Below are positions 19,869 through 31,439 of a stretch of 64,000 bases of DNA, piece after piece. Numbering within the stretch: the stretch's first letter is position 1; each line of letters starts with the position of its first letter. The DNA comes from Isochrysis galbana (taxonomy: Eukaryota > Haptophyta > Isochrysidales > Isochrysidaceae), in assembly GCA_018136815.1 (NCBI GenBank), contig CM030944.1, positions 2,581,834 to 2,645,833 of the forward strand. The letters run 5' to 3'. A model generated the notes under the pieces. That model ran no database searches, was not told where the DNA came from, and worked only from the letters and a program-made list of their open reading frames with translations. Made by a program: the position numbers and the translations under genes.

Positions 19869-22607
19869 ATGGTAGCGACGAGCTCGACGATTGCGCCCCC
19901 GCTCTCCTCGTACCAGCAGAGGCTCACAAAGCACTCGTCGCAGCTGGCCCGTGTGCGCGCGCTCGCACTGAGCGCAGGGCCCCCGATGCCGCCAGCCCAT
20001 CCTGACAAGCCGCTGCGCACGGGCGAGACGGTAGAGCGCCGGCTGTGCAGGCTGGAGCCGGCCGCCACGGCTGCCGCATGGCGACTGGACAAAAGGGAGG
20101 CTGCCCCTGGCTCGGCCTCAGGCGCGCCGAGCCAATTGAAGGCGGCATTAGACCACTGTACACGCCCAAGCGTGCGGATGGCCTACCGCTCCTCCAAAAC
20201 TAGAGGCTCTTCGTCTGCGAGTTCCGGCGGCTACTTGGAAGAGAAGCTCTTTGCGGCTGTCTCCGAAGCGGGTCGTGCTGGATCACCTCCAGCGACCGGA
20301 CCGACAGCTGATGGACAGAGCAAGGAAGAGTCGTGTGCTTCTGCGCCCCCGAAGGAAGCCGCGTCGAGTGGTAGCCATCTGGGGGTGGCGACTGGCTCGC
20401 CAAGATGCGCGCGTGAAAGGGATGCAACAGGGGGCTCGCAACATTCTCTCCCTGCTGACTACATGTCTGCACGCACTGCGAGCGTCAAGACAGCACCCGA
20501 GACTTTGTGCGACTCGCGTCCAGATCGAGTTGGCCAGCCGTTTGCGCCATTGATTCGTCAAGACGCCGGACGCACACGTGCGCCAGGAGCGTCAGCTGGG
20601 ACATGCAAAGGGTTAGCTGTGCCCAGAATGGCCAGTGTACAGCAGCTGCAAGCACAGCTGCAGCTGCAGGCGGCGACCGAAGTGGAGGCTGCAATTACGG
20701 CGCATGCAGATGGCAACCGACTAACGCGAGTTACGGATGCCAGCTTTGCGGCCTTTCTTGGGCATGGTTCGCCGGCCGACACATCGAGAGAGATGGGGTT
20801 GCCAGCCAAGACGTCCCAATCTTGCGTTGAGAGCGCCCTGTCCTCGTCCTTAGCCGACGCACATTTCAACGATCAGGCCTCAAGCGCATGGGCGCTGGCG
20901 CCTGCCACCACTCATATTGGGCGGAATACACCCATGCGTGGTGCTTCGAGACCTCGCTCCCGTTCGGACTCAGTGCCGCCGCTGGAACTTGATGCGGCGC
21001 GTAGCCCTCAAGGGGCAGTTGTTGAGGTCGAGCCAACACGGGCAGGAACACCTCTTGATGCTGACGCGCGTGGTGCCTTCTGCGCGGCTCCTGGAGACAC
21101 TGAGCCCACTGGTTCGAATGACCCCATTGCTGATGGCGTCGCCGCTGTACGCATGGAGACACCTCCGAGGCCCCTCACTCCAATGAAGGCAGGGAGCGGA
21201 TATGCGCGAGCGGCAAAGGCCATCCTCAATGCCGATTTCATCCTCATTGCTGCGGGTGCCGGCTTCTCGGCCGACTCTGGCCTTCCCGTCTACAATGGCA
21301 TCGCCAATATACCGGCATACAACCAAATGGGCGTCACGTATGCCGACTTGTGCCAGCCCATCTGGGCCAGGCGCGACCCCGAGATCTTCTTCGGATTCTG
21401 GGGGTCTTGCTTCAATTCGTACTTCGACTCGGAGCCGCACGAAGGGTACGCTATCATGAAGCGATGGAGTGACGACATCGTTGCCAAGCGGAAGCTTGCG
21501 GTGGCCAAGCAGCCTCCAAATCTCGCGTCGGCTAAAGGCAAGTCCATAAAAAGGGGTGGCGCAGTGGCGCCGACGCGTTTCGCACACGGTGAGAAACTAG
21601 TGAAGCCCGAGGCCTCCTGCCGTCCAGCCACGACTCCTGGGCCTCGGCGGCAGAGCTCAGTTGCGCGGACAAAGTCAGCACGCCAGGGCAGGGCGCCTGT
21701 GGCGACGACTAAGGGCAGATTAATGGGACCCTCGTCCAGAGGACAATCCACGACGGACTCTGTGCTAGGGGGTGGTGACGAGCAGAGCGAGGATTCGAAT
21801 GACGAGGGCTCGAGTGAGGCGCAAGGCCCAGCGCTTGTTGCTTTGCCGGCGAGCTTCATCTACACGTCGAATGTCGATTGTTTCTTCAGGCGTGCAGGCT
21901 GGGCGGAACGCCAAATCCTTGAGATCCACGGCAATATACAGCGCTGGCAGTGCTCAGTGCCGTGCGCCGAGTCGCTCGCATCTACGGCCCCCATTTGGAG
22001 CTTGGACGATGACCGCCGCTTCAAAGTGGACCGCGCTTGCATGCGGGCCCCGATGCGCAAAGACCGGCCAGAGGTGCCGGGTGCTCCCGTGCCCGGCGGC
22101 GAGGGGCTAGGTGACCGTCCTCCATCTGGCGCCAGGAGCGCGAGTGCCATGGCGACCGCCATGGCCCCGCTCAACCACGAGCGCTGCATCCACTGCGGCA
22201 GGTTGGCACGCCCATGTATCCTGATGTTTGGGGACGACGGATGGATTGGCGACGCCTTTGACGGTCCCGGCGGAATTGGACATGATCCTGCTGCAACGTA
22301 CCGCTCCTGGGAGAGGCAGGTGCGCCGGGCTCTGCGCGAGGACCGCAGCAAACGGCTCGTCATCGTTGAGGCAGGCTGCGGCCTGCGCGTGCCGACGGTT
22401 AGGCGCAACTCGGAGCGCCTCCTGCGCCTCACGGAGAAGTACGGCACAAAGCTGATTCGCATCAACCCGGAGAGGCCCGATAACAAGAAGAAGCCCACAG
22501 CCACTATCTCGCTACGCGATACGTGCCTTACAGCCGTCCGGCTTATTGACGAGGAGATGGAGGCCATGCTGGCCGCACCCGTAGCGCCTTCCGCAGGGAA
22601 GCTTTGA
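19869..22607 (+). CDS. Sir2-family NAD-dependent deacylase (atypical, long N-terminus)
   Basis: Predicted NAD+-dependent protein deacylase, 912 aa, single exon, ATG at 19869. Residues 1 to about 440 are low-complexity and probably disordered. The sirtuin fold follows. GAGFSADSGLP (about 462) replaces the usual GAGxSxxSGIPDFR, then comes YTSNVD (about 665, usual TQNID) and the catalytic His in EIHGN (about 687). A zinc site CSVPC ... CIHCG lies at about 694-775, followed by ARPCILMFGDD, IVEAGCGLRVP and IRINPE. Between the first NAD motif and TSNVD there are about 200 residues, against the usual 65-80 or so, because of a basic Ser-rich insertion at about 545-655. The DFR triad after the first motif is replaced by VYNG. 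This places it among divergent protist sirtuins. Its substrate is unknown, and nuclear location is possible but not shown. Confidence 0.9.
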   Translation: MVATSSTIAPPLSSYQQRLTKHSSQLARVRALALSAGPPMPPAHPDKPLRTGETVERRLCRLEPAATAAAWRLDKREAAPGSASGAPSQLKAALDHCTRPSVRMAYRSSKTRGSSSASSGGYLEEKLFAAVSEAGRAGSPPATGPTADGQSKEESCASAPPKEAASSGSHLGVATGSPRCARERDATGGSQHSLPADYMSARTASVKTAPETLCDSRPDRVGQPFAPLIRQDAGRTRAPGASAGTCKGLAVPRMASVQQLQAQLQLQAATEVEAAITAHADGNRLTRVTDASFAAFLGHGSPADTSREMGLPAKTSQSCVESALSSSLADAHFNDQASSAWALAPATTHIGRNTPMRGASRPRSRSDSVPPLELDAARSPQGAVVEVEPTRAGTPLDADARGAFCAAPGDTEPTGSNDPIADGVAAVRMETPPRPLTPMKAGSGYARAAKAILNADFILIAAGAGFSADSGLPVYNGIANIPAYNQMGVTYADLCQPIWARRDPEIFFGFWGSCFNSYFDSEPHEGYAIMKRWSDDIVAKRKLAVAKQPPNLASAKGKSIKRGGAVAPTRFAHGEKLVKPEASCRPATTPGPRRQSSVARTKSARQGRAPVATTKGRLMGPSSRGQSTTDSVLGGGDEQSEDSNDEGSSEAQGPALVALPASFIYTSNVDCFFRRAGWAERQILEIHGNIQRWQCSVPCAESLASTAPIWSLDDDRRFKVDRACMRAPMRKDRPEVPGAPVPGGEGLGDRPPSGARSASAMATAMAPLNHERCIHCGRLARPCILMFGDDGWIGDAFDGPGGIGHDPAATYRSWERQVRRALREDRSKRLVIVEAGCGLRVPTVRRNSERLLRLTEKYGTKLIRINPERPDNKKKPTATISLRDTCLTAVRLIDEEMEAMLAAPVAPSAGKL

Positions 22608-23120
22608 CAAACTCTCGGGCGGGCGCTCCTCGGTGGTTTCAGAGCGCCGCGAGGAGATCGTAAAAAAGTTTCTTGATAATCTACGGCCGCGCCCGGGGCG
22701 TGCGCTAGCTGACTGCACACCACCATAAACCATACTTCCCTCATGCACCCTCCCCCCTCGCTACACGGGTGAGGACCAGTATCAGGGGGTTGATTCGCCT
22801 CAAGTATAGTTCTTCGGGTGTTTAGTTCCCTGCTCCAAATTCGCGGCTTCCTCCTAGTGGAGCAGACGGCTTACGTGATGTCGGCGCGTGTTGGTGTGAT
22901 AAGTGCTGAGATCTCAAGCGTTAAGTGAGGCGATTAAGAGCTAGGAGAGGCGAGGGCGGTAGAACAGCTCTCCTAACATAGTGATTGGTAGTAGGGGTGA
23001 GAAGAGACTTCTACCTAACTAATGCTGAAGGTTTTTGATATGTTTCCTTTACGGTCGCCGGCCACATTGGGCCATAGTTGCTCGCTCTAACGACAACGCT
23101 CAGGTAAACTGATATTAAAG
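22608..23120. other. Intergenic, nothing recognised
   Basis: This is the 3' flank of the sirtuin gene. There are no repeats or open frames of note up to the MITE. Confidence 0.4.
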
Positions 23121-23128
23121 TTCACACT

Positions 23129-23311
23129 CCTACATGTGAAACACAGCCAAACTTAGAAAAAAACAGCAAAAACAGTATGTTTTTTGCCGTCGAAAAAAAA
23201 CAGTGTAAAAAACAGATGTGCGGGGTAGGGGGGCCGCCCGAAATAAAACAGCGAAAAACATATGTTTTGGGCCTCCGAAAAAAAACACTGTTCCTGTGTT
23301 TCACATGTAGG
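23129..23311. mobile_element. MITE with perfect terminal repeats and 8-bp target duplication
   Basis: A 183-bp element bounded by an 18-bp perfect inverted repeat, CCTACATGTGAAACACAG at 23129-23146 and its complement at 23294-23311. It is flanked on both sides by the identical 8-mer TTCACACT (23121-23128 and 23312-23319). An 8-bp duplication is typical of the hAT superfamily. The interior is A-rich with two related direct segments around aacagcaaaaacagtatg and aacagcgaaaaacatatg, and has no coding potential. Perfect ends and target duplication indicate a recent insertion. Confidence 0.93.
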
Positions 23312-23369
23312 TTCACACTACTCTTGCCGCACACGCGACTCTGGACTCTGGCTCTGGACTCACTACTTT

Positions 23370-23540
23370 TTCGCCGCAAGCGTTCTACACCCCCCACACC
23401 CCCGGCCCTTTCCCCCCCGCCATAGCAGGCGACTGCCCCCGTGCGCGTTCTGCACCCCCGCACACCCAACTCATTTTATACTTGGTTGCGATGGAGCGCG
23501 CCGCCGCGACTCCCCTCTCCTTCGGGCACTCAGCTACTCC
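23370..23540 (-). repeat. LINE-tail-like repeat and palindrome-led repeat
   Basis: The part at 23375-23445 on the minus strand resembles the LINE 3' block (gcagtcgcctgctatggcgg), matching 780-880. The part at 23470-23530 is the ttatacttgg..gatggagcgcgccg block seen at 491-560. Confidence 0.5.
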
Positions 23541-23695
23541 TCTACAGTGTACTGAAGATATTCTGTCGCAAGCCAGCCGCGCCCATTCGCGCCCCCCCCA
23601 TCGGAGCAGACAAAAATAGACTAAACGAGAGAACGAGAGAAGCTCGCGAGAAGCGCACGGCTTGCCCAAGGAGGGAAACGAGAGAGAGAGGGAGA

Positions 23696-23738
<43 letters not shown>

Positions 23739-23799
23739 AGAGAGAGGGAGGGAGGGAGGGGGGGAGGGGGGGAGGGGGGGGGGAGGGAGAGAGAGAGAG
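23541..23799. other. GA-rich leader of the MUN-like gene
   Basis: Runs of gaga and ggga from about 23660 up to the ATG at 23800. The frame is open through this tract, but the encoded Arg/Glu repeat comes from the microsatellite. I place the start at 23800. Confidence 0.5.
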
Positions 23800-26700
23800 A
23801 TGTCGCGCCGTCGCGCCGAGCGGAGCGGTGGCCGACTGGGCTCCCGCCTCCCCTTTGAGGAGCTCTCAGTCGAGTGGCCTCTGGATCTGGAGCAACAACG
23901 GCTCGCTGCATGCGAGACTCTGCTGCTGTGCATCCCACTCGAGAGTGTGAGCCAGGCGGAGAGACAGAGCCTCTCCAGGATGCTCACATCTCTCCTCGGG
24001 CCCAACGGTCCCAGCCTTGACAGCCTCGCACAAGGGATCGCCAACGAGGGAGTGGGAGAGCACGTGCGGCCGTACCTGCACTACAGGCTGCTGCTTCTAC
24101 TGCAGAAGCAGCCACATGCCTTCAAGAGCGCCGACGCCTTCGTGAGCTGGGCGACTCGCCAGCTCGCCGTGTTTTGCTCGGCGCTGATGGGCGTTGTGCG
24201 CAGCACCAGGCATGCGAGGCCGCGTACGCCGCCCGTAGCCCTTCACTCAGATCCCGGCCGGCCTAGTGGCGACGTGAGCCTAACGGTGGCACTGCGTACA
24301 TGCATGCAGCAGCTGCGGGGGGTGCTCTCGCGGTATGAAGCTATCGCAGCAATTGCACAGGCATCGCGAAAGCAGTTGTCCAATGGGCTAGACGAGCAGC
24401 CGCAGACAGAGAGCGAGGCGGAGCCGAGCGGCGAGCTGCTCAGTCCCGTGAACTCCTTGGACAACGGGCCCGTTGATGGCACTTCAAGCACCTCGTCGCT
24501 TGCTGGCCCGCCGCTCTCTACATCGGCCGACGCTGCAGCCTCGGATGCCTCCGGAGCAAGAGACGCCGAGTTCAGGGCGGGCATATCGTCTCCGGGCCCA
24601 GCGGCGATTGCATCACTCGCCGATTGCACGTCCAATGCTGTTTCGGCGGCAGATGGGGAGTTGGTGGCCTGGTTAGACGAGTACAATGCGAGCTTGCGGT
24701 ATCTCCAGGAGCTTACATGGACCGCCTATGCGCAATTGGACGGAGAGGCTGCACGTGCCACGTTTGAGCACCGCCTCCCGCTGTCGTTCCCCATCAACCT
24801 GCGGCACTACGGCACGCTCCTTCTCTCCACATTCGACGCTGAGCAAGGAACTCCCCTGACACAGACCGAGGAGGCCATCGCCCTCCTGCGGCGCCCCCGT
24901 GCGGCGCTCTTTCCAAGGGACGCTGCGGCCATCCACCTGGTGTGCCTGGCGGAGGCGACCTTCGTGACCCACCTGATGTGGCCCAACGGCATCGAGCTCA
25001 TCGAGGCGGTCAAGAACAGGATCAAGGACGCCACTGCCGCTCTCGAGAAGGCAATCATCACTGCCACCGCACCCGCACTCCAGTTGCTGGCAACCCCATC
25101 TCCGTTGGCGGTGCCTTATGGCGGCTGCGCATCGCTTCCCTTGCGAGAGGCCGCTCCTGCTATGAATGCTCCATCCGCCGCGGCCAACCCCGGAGCGGCT
25201 ATACCTGCGGCTCACGGGGCCGCCGTCCCCACGCGTACGGTGGCACGAGCTGCTTCCGCCGAGTTGCGAGGGTGCCTGAACGTGCTCGAAGCTATGCGTT
25301 CTCACTTTGGCCACGTGCTGTCGTCCCTGCATCGCCACTTCCCCGGAGGCAAACTGCGGAAAGTGCTCGAGAACACCTTAGATGCGCACGTAATGCTCTT
25401 CACTATGCACTCGAATCTCGCCGCGCTGCGCGAGAGGCAACGCGCCCTCGTCGTCTCCCATCGCCAACCCCACCAGCTACAGCAGCCTGCAGCAGCCAGC
25501 ACCTGTTCTTGTTGCAACTCTCCCGCCATCTTGGCGAATGTCACCTCACAATGTGGTGCGGCGCCAAATGCGGTGGTGCCAAGTCAGGCCGATGAGAGCA
25601 AAGACGATTCATCTCAGCGCAATGGGCCGCCTCCCTCGCCCCTGATCGCTCCAACACGAGAATCTCAATCCGGCACACACGCAAGCCCAGTCTCGACTTC
25701 ACCCGACGCCTCGCCATGCCCATGCTCGTTGTCGATTTCTGCGTCCACGTCCGCACCCCACTCCACTGGCCAAAGCGTCACGGAGAGCCCACGCCTCGCT
25801 TCAGCCGCTGTGCCCGCCCCACGGCAACCGCTGCCTATGAGTGCGGCTACTCGAGTGGGGACAGCTAGTAGCGAACAGCCGAACACCTTACAAGGCGAGG
25901 CACAGGATGTCGTTTATGAGGCGCGCAGGTCTGATGTCAAGCCGCTCGTTGTGTCCACACGCAATGTCAGCAACGGGATCCCGGCGACCAGCACCCCCGT
26001 TCCCAACGCCGCTGCCGATCCCGCGGACTCTACCAGAGCTGCTCCGCTGTTCGCCTTGAATGCTTCTGGCGCTGGTTCCTTTACGCCCCCCGGCTTCGTC
26101 ACGCCCGTCGCGTCGCTCACCCCCGTCGCATTATCAGACACCTCAGGGACCACACCACCCCTCTCGCCGAGAGCCCTCTCTATTGATGCTGGTGGGACGG
26201 CCCGCCGGCCATTTTCTGAGGGCGATACCCTCGTTGGACCACAGACCGCTCCGAGCATCTCGTCTACCATTCCCGAGGACTCAGTTCTCACATCGGGCTC
26301 CAATCCGCCGCCCTCTGCGCCAGCCTCAGGGATTGCTGCCTTTCTGAGCAAGCTCGGCATCGCAAGGGGTGAGCGCTCCGACCGCGGACGGGGAGGCGAG
26401 CGCCGGCTTGAGGGCCTCGCGCTGCGCGCCGTCAATCTGTATGCGCGGTCGCCCGCTGACCGGTCGCATGCTGGTGGCGGCTCGGAGGGTCAACTTTGGC
26501 CAACCCCAGTGTCTGTGTCACTGAGTGGGGTGAGCGACCGGGAGGCGGCGGCCGAACTTCAGCGTGAGATGCAGCGGCTCTACCTCGTGTCGATCTGGCA
26601 TGCATTTGTAGACCTTTGCATCCAGACATCATCGCTCCGCCCGGCGGCAGGAATCCTCTCGTGCACCGCCTCCGCCGACTTCTCCTCCTTCGAAGGTCTG

Positions 26701-28870
26701 GGCTCGCTTGGAGACCGAGCTCTGTCTCGCACCTCAGGGGTACGAACAAGCGAAGCTATCACTTCCGGCGTCACATCCTCGGTCAATCCGAAACGGGCAA
26801 ACGGGGTATTCGAGGTAGCGCCGGTGCGTACACCTAGCAATAGCTCGCCTTCCAGTGGGGACCAAACACTAGTTGGGGCCGACGTGACGCGAGGCGCGTA
26901 TGATCGTATCATCAATGTGGCTCAGATGACGCAGATCGTCATGAGGATGAGTCCGCTCCTCATCGCGGAGCGGGACTGCTTCGTCCCCGTCTTTGCGCCG
27001 TACAGGCTTGACATCGGCGAGGAAGCTCTGCTCGAGTGGGGAAGGCTCTTCCTCGAGCAGCTACGAGTGACCTTGCGCGCTCACGCAGCGGCAGCTGATA
27101 CTGCTGACGAGAAGGAGAAGGCTCTGCTCAGCTTCACCGACCTATGGAGCGCGATGCGACGCTTAATCACCTTCGGCGAGGGGAAAATTTGGGCTTCAGT
27201 GCCCCTGTACGCAGCGCTTTCGCCTCTGGAGCCCCTCGTAGCGGTGTGGGTGGCAAGGGACAAGGAGCTTGTCCTTGACCACACCCTCGACGAAATCGCG
27301 GCCGAAGTTGCCTCGTCAGGTTGGCAACGTTCGGTAGGCGCTTTGCGAGACGACGTTTGGGGGCAGGCACCGCTCTTTCCGACGGTGAAGAGGCTGTTTA
27401 AGGCTCTCAAAGGCAAGGATGATGAGAAGGGTGGCTGGAACCCGCTCTACTTTCGCTTGCCTCCCCGCCTCGCATACGTTTCGCTCCCCCCCCTCGTGTC
27501 TCAACTCGCTTCGGCTCTGCTTTCCTACTGCAGCCTCTTGACGAGCGGTCTACCCGCTGGTGTTCCTGAGACGGCAGTACCAACGGAGAGTCCTCTCATT
27601 AGCGGTGCAGGATGGGTTGGCCGGCAGCACGACAACGTGGTGGCGGAGGCGAGTCGCCTACGCATGCGCCTGCAGCGGCAGCGCGACGCACTCGATGCAC
27701 TGCGCACATATACTCCCAAAGAGGCCGTGCGCAACCGCTCAGGCTATTGGGGCTCCTTCGTCGTCTCGCTCGGGCTCGACTCAGCCGCGCAAAGGAGGTG
27801 CTCTGCGCTTCTGGATGAGCTCAATTCCCAGTCGCTTCACTCACTGTGCGCGCGCGCAGCCTCTGCCGCCGCGGTCTTGGACGAGCTCAATGGGCCAGAT
27901 GGGCTGCTCACCTTGTTGGACACTGCCGCCAAGTATGCAGAATGGGATCAGGTGTCGCCGAAGGCCGCCTTCTCCGACGTCAATGACTTATATCTTGAAG
28001 CGCGCAATCACATATACGAGTACATCGGCGTAAAGGTGTCGCCTGACTATTGTGACCCACTGCGCGGTGTGGGGGCGGCTGTGCTCGCCCACGAGTATTG
28101 GTGTAGGGTTTGTGCGCACGCGAGTCCTAGGAACGTCACGTTGAATCTCCACGTGGCCTCTTGAGTGTCGCCCTGAATCCCGTCGCGCGAATCCTGCCTA
28201 GGTGATCTTTGGGGAGCTCCGCGACGACATTCTTCTCAACCTGTACGTGCCAACGCCCTCCCAGAATCGCATCGCTGGGGCTCTGAGGCTGCTCGACAGC
28301 AAGCTGGGAGAGCTACATTATTTACTCCCCGATGAGGTGAGTATGCACTTACTTTGCATGCGTGCTCGATCCTCGGCACCACCATGCCATGGTGGAAGGG
28401 CCATACCCATCGCAATTCGGCCGAAGTCGGAGAGAGCCGCCTTGCCCAACCAACTCCGTCGCCACATCCATTCTTCACAGGTCTATCGCCGTCAAGTCCT
28501 CCTGCACATCTTCCGCTCTTTCTGCACTGCTCTAGAGGTCGTCTTGCTCGACCCGCTGCCCCTGCGTGATTTTGCAGCCGATGATGCCAGTCTATTCATA
28601 AAGGACTTCATCGTTGTGCAAGAATTCTTCATGGCACGCAATGAGAACAACGAGCCGCAAGGCTTGATGGAGTACGATATCCAAAGCTATTCTGGCACGG
28701 GTAGGCTCTTGGAACTCTTGCGAATGATGGCCTTGTCTTCCGAGGAGGTTGTGCATCTACACTCCGAGCATCAGCAGTTGGGCCATGATCACCTAGTAGA
28801 ACTCTCCGCTAAGCTCCTTGCAAAGCGGACTGACGAGGTGGCTCGACGATGGGTGGCCTCCAAGCCGTGA
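23800..28870 (+). CDS. MUN/Munc13-like (UNC-13 related) protein
   Basis: Large protein of about 1,610 aa, proposed to act in vesicle tethering or SNARE priming at membranes. Three exons fit: 23800-28107 (donor gtttgt), 28202-28336 (donor gtgagt) and 28481-28870, all in phase 0. The second intron (144 nt, ending ttcttcacag) is a multiple of three, so it reads through in frame. Residues about 200-900 are Ser/Pro/Ala-rich linkers. Conserved-looking blocks are an N-terminal helical region (LPFEELSVEWPLDLEQQR), a middle region with FAPYRLDIGEEALLEW and LVAVWVARDKELVLDHTLDE, and the C-terminal pair LHIFRSFCTALEVVLLDP and LFIKDFIVVQEFFMARN, then GRLLELLRMMALSSEEVVHL. The order and spacing of these helices match MUN (MHD1/MHD2) architecture. 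I see no C1 or C2 domain. The family call rests on pattern only and could be wrong. Confidence 0.6.
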
Positions 28871-29524
28871 TGTTGCAGTCGTTGATATGTTGTGATCTAG
28901 TCAATATCCGCAAGGGATGCACCCGACGATAATGGCATGTCGACAAAGCTAGCGACAGCCATCTATTGAGCGAGCACCTCGGGAACAACCACACGCCACG
29001 TTTTATGTAGGGATAGCATTGCCCAGAGCATGGCATCGCCACCACTGCTTTATGGTTCACCGTGTGCCATGCCACCATTACGTCTTAGAGCAATCGCTCC
29101 ATCCACGCCCTCCTTTCCACTTGTAGCGAGCAAAGAATAGAATAGGACTACTCGCCAACGCGAGAACGTGTACGCGATTACACCGCTTCGAGTGACGACG
29201 ACGACCACCTGCTGGCCAACCTATAAATAAGTGATGAGTTCAATAATTTATTGCGACGAGCTTGGTGGCTCTTGCACTGGCCGACTCATGATAAAGCCCT
29301 CCAACTAAGTGGATCTTAAACTATCTAAACCTAAACGCGAGCGAAAAGCGTTATGGAAGCACGCGCTCGACGCCTGGTTTTCCCGAACCGGACTGGGGAG
29401 AGGCACTGTTCTCTCCACAATCCCGACAGAAAACTCACGGGAAGCCTCATGGGCAACCCCTCACTCCCAACCAAGGCTTGTAATAGTTATGGCCCGCCCG
29501 GCCTAAAGGCGAAGAAAATTTTTC
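28871..29524. other. Intergenic, nothing recognised
   Basis: This is the 3' flank of the MUN-like gene. Short open frames only. Confidence 0.4.
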
Positions 29525-29640
29525 GGGAGATAAGGCCTTATGTCCTTCGAAATTTGTCCTGAGAGTAAGGCCTTACTTAACGTAAGGCCTTACTTTAACC
29601 GCTTACCTCTCAGCTTGCATAAGGCCATTTACCAAGCGCC
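29525..29640. repeat. TAAGGCCTTA palindrome cluster
   Basis: The 10-bp palindrome TAAGGCCTTA (or ataaggcc) occurs several times in about 110 bases (29530-29625). It lies just before the C-rich tract. Confidence 0.6.
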
Positions 29641-29649
29641 AAGCGCTTA

Positions 29650-29870
29650 TTTCCGGGGGATACCGCCCCGCCCCCCCCCGCCCCCCCCCCCCCCCCCGCC
29701 TCCCCCCCCCCCCCCCCCCGGCACCCCCCGCGCCCCCCGCGACCCCCCCACGACCCCCCCCCCCCCTCCGCCCCCCCCGCGCCCCCCCGCGCCCCCCCGC
29801 GACCCCCCGCGCCCCCCCCCGCCCCCTCCGCCCCCCGCCCGCCCCCCGCCCCCCTCTCCCGTGGGCGGCC
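29650..29870 (+). repeat. C-homopolymer/CCCGCG tract
   Basis: Some 220 bases almost purely of C with single G, A or T interruptions (runs of 10 or more C). It is open in all plus frames as polyproline, which is an artefact of composition. The complementary strand could form quadruplexes. Confidence 0.9.
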
Positions 29871-31216
29871 CCTCTCCTTGCAGCACCACCACCGGGTGGG
29901 TCTCCGCGCCAAGCGCGGCGCGCGGCGCGGCTGCATTGCCCGCATCACAGCACCCATGGCGAGGCTACGGGTGACCCCAAGCGCGCACGGTGTCGTGTTG
30001 TTCAGTGTCCAGCCGATCGCCGCCGCACACGCACCCTCGCACGCTCACACGCTCAGCCACGCTCGCGCGCTCTGTGCAGGTCATGGAGCGCTTTCTTGCA
30101 AGTGATGGCTCGGGTTCGCAGCTAGCCTGGGGCGATATTCTTTCGGGGGCAGATGGGGCATTCAAAAGGCCTCGCCTACCGATGTGCTATGAAATATTGC
30201 TCGATCTTCGAGTGTTGCTATGAGAAAATGCTGCCGATTGGACGCTTGCTCTCCGTCACCGTCACCACTGTCGCTTTGTCGCCATGTGGCACACGAAAAA
30301 GTGAGGAGCCGCAACGCCCCACTTCTCTTGATGGTAAGGTAATCGAACGTACCGTCCGTCCGACCGCTCAACATCAGGGGATGTTTCGATCTTAGTCGGG
30401 GGGTGTCGCATTCGCGAGCCTCTGCAGGCTATTCCGCTATTTTCCGCTCTACCGTTATATAACCGCGATGGTAAATCATCAATCTTCGTTCTCATGTCTA
30501 TCTATACGTCTACGACGTCTCCACGCTTCTATCAATCACTACACTTCATTCAATGTTGGTCTACCATTATATCCACGTGGCCAAGCAGCTTCTACAGGCT
30601 TCTTTCTACTCGGAATATGAATATGCTCTAGCTCTGGACTGATCACCCAGGCATGGAGATCAAGGGAGTAGTAAGCACGTGTCGATGAAGACCAAGGAAG
30701 TAGCGAGCATCTTGCTTGCTAAAGTACACCCTCAAGAACCTCAAGCATCTAGACTCTGTAAGTCTGACACCTCTGTAAGCTTCTAGACTTTTTAAGTCTA
30801 CCAGCTACTCCATGGCTAAGCTACGTAAAGCTATAGGTAAAGTGCACGCCGCTGTGCTCGCGTTGAGACGCTATTCGCCGATGAATCTTGTAGGATCTTC
30901 ACTAAGCATGGATGAATCCCTTTCGCGCCTTTTCTGTGTGCAATCCTTCTCTAGGACGACGAGTTCTCTTCTGGCCAATTGGTTCCTTCTTTGCTCTCTC
31001 TGTTGACCCACCGTGGCTTTCGCTCCCGTGTTTATTACGTGTTGCCCTTGTTTATGTTAGAAAGTGGTGTGGCGTGTCTTCGTACGCACCCAGCAACCGT
31101 CGCAGCGCTCTGCGATCGAAGCCGTACCGTGACCCCTCGTACCCTTGAGCCCCTACTGCCTTGTGTGTGGTCTCTCGCTAGAAATCACCCACTAGAGATT
31201 GATTCAATCTGTTCCT
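29871..31216. other. Intergenic or degraded retroelement, no gene supported
   Basis: From about 30400 the base composition becomes A/T-richer, with repeated words such as ctagactctgtaagtctgac and ctagactttttaagtctacc. A short frame from 30812 (MAKLRKAIGKVHAAVLALRR) could be a Gag start, but it is not continued. Confidence 0.35.
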
Positions 31217-31429
31217 ATGGACCCATCACCACCCTCTGCACCGCAAAATTCGCCCTCGCCGCCGCGCGCGGACCCCGTCACCACTGCACCCGTGCCCAAG
31301 CCTTCCCAAGTATCTTCACCCGCTACCCAAGTCGATAGGCCGCCTACGGACGCGTGGGTTGCCAAGGATGGAGTCTCAGGAGCCTTACCCGGATCCTGGG
31401 AACAGTCCATCTCCACACACTCGCTCTAG
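31217..31429 (+). pseudogene. Proline-rich N-terminal fragment, possibly Gag, cut by family B repeat
   Basis: Begins at an ATG (MDPSPPSAPQNSPSPPRADP) and continues through QVDRPPTDAWVAKDG. It is then interrupted by the family B repeat at about 31435. It looks like the start of a retroelement Gag protein, but I cannot identify it. Confidence 0.3.
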
Positions 31430-31439
31430 CGAGGGAGAT

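Noticed and set aside
23662-23799. An N-terminal extension of the MUN-like protein
   Set aside because: It is the translation of a GA microsatellite and has no ATG. The ATG at 23800 is preferred.
29540-29974. A polyproline protein in the C-rich tract
   Set aside because: Homopolymer translation only.
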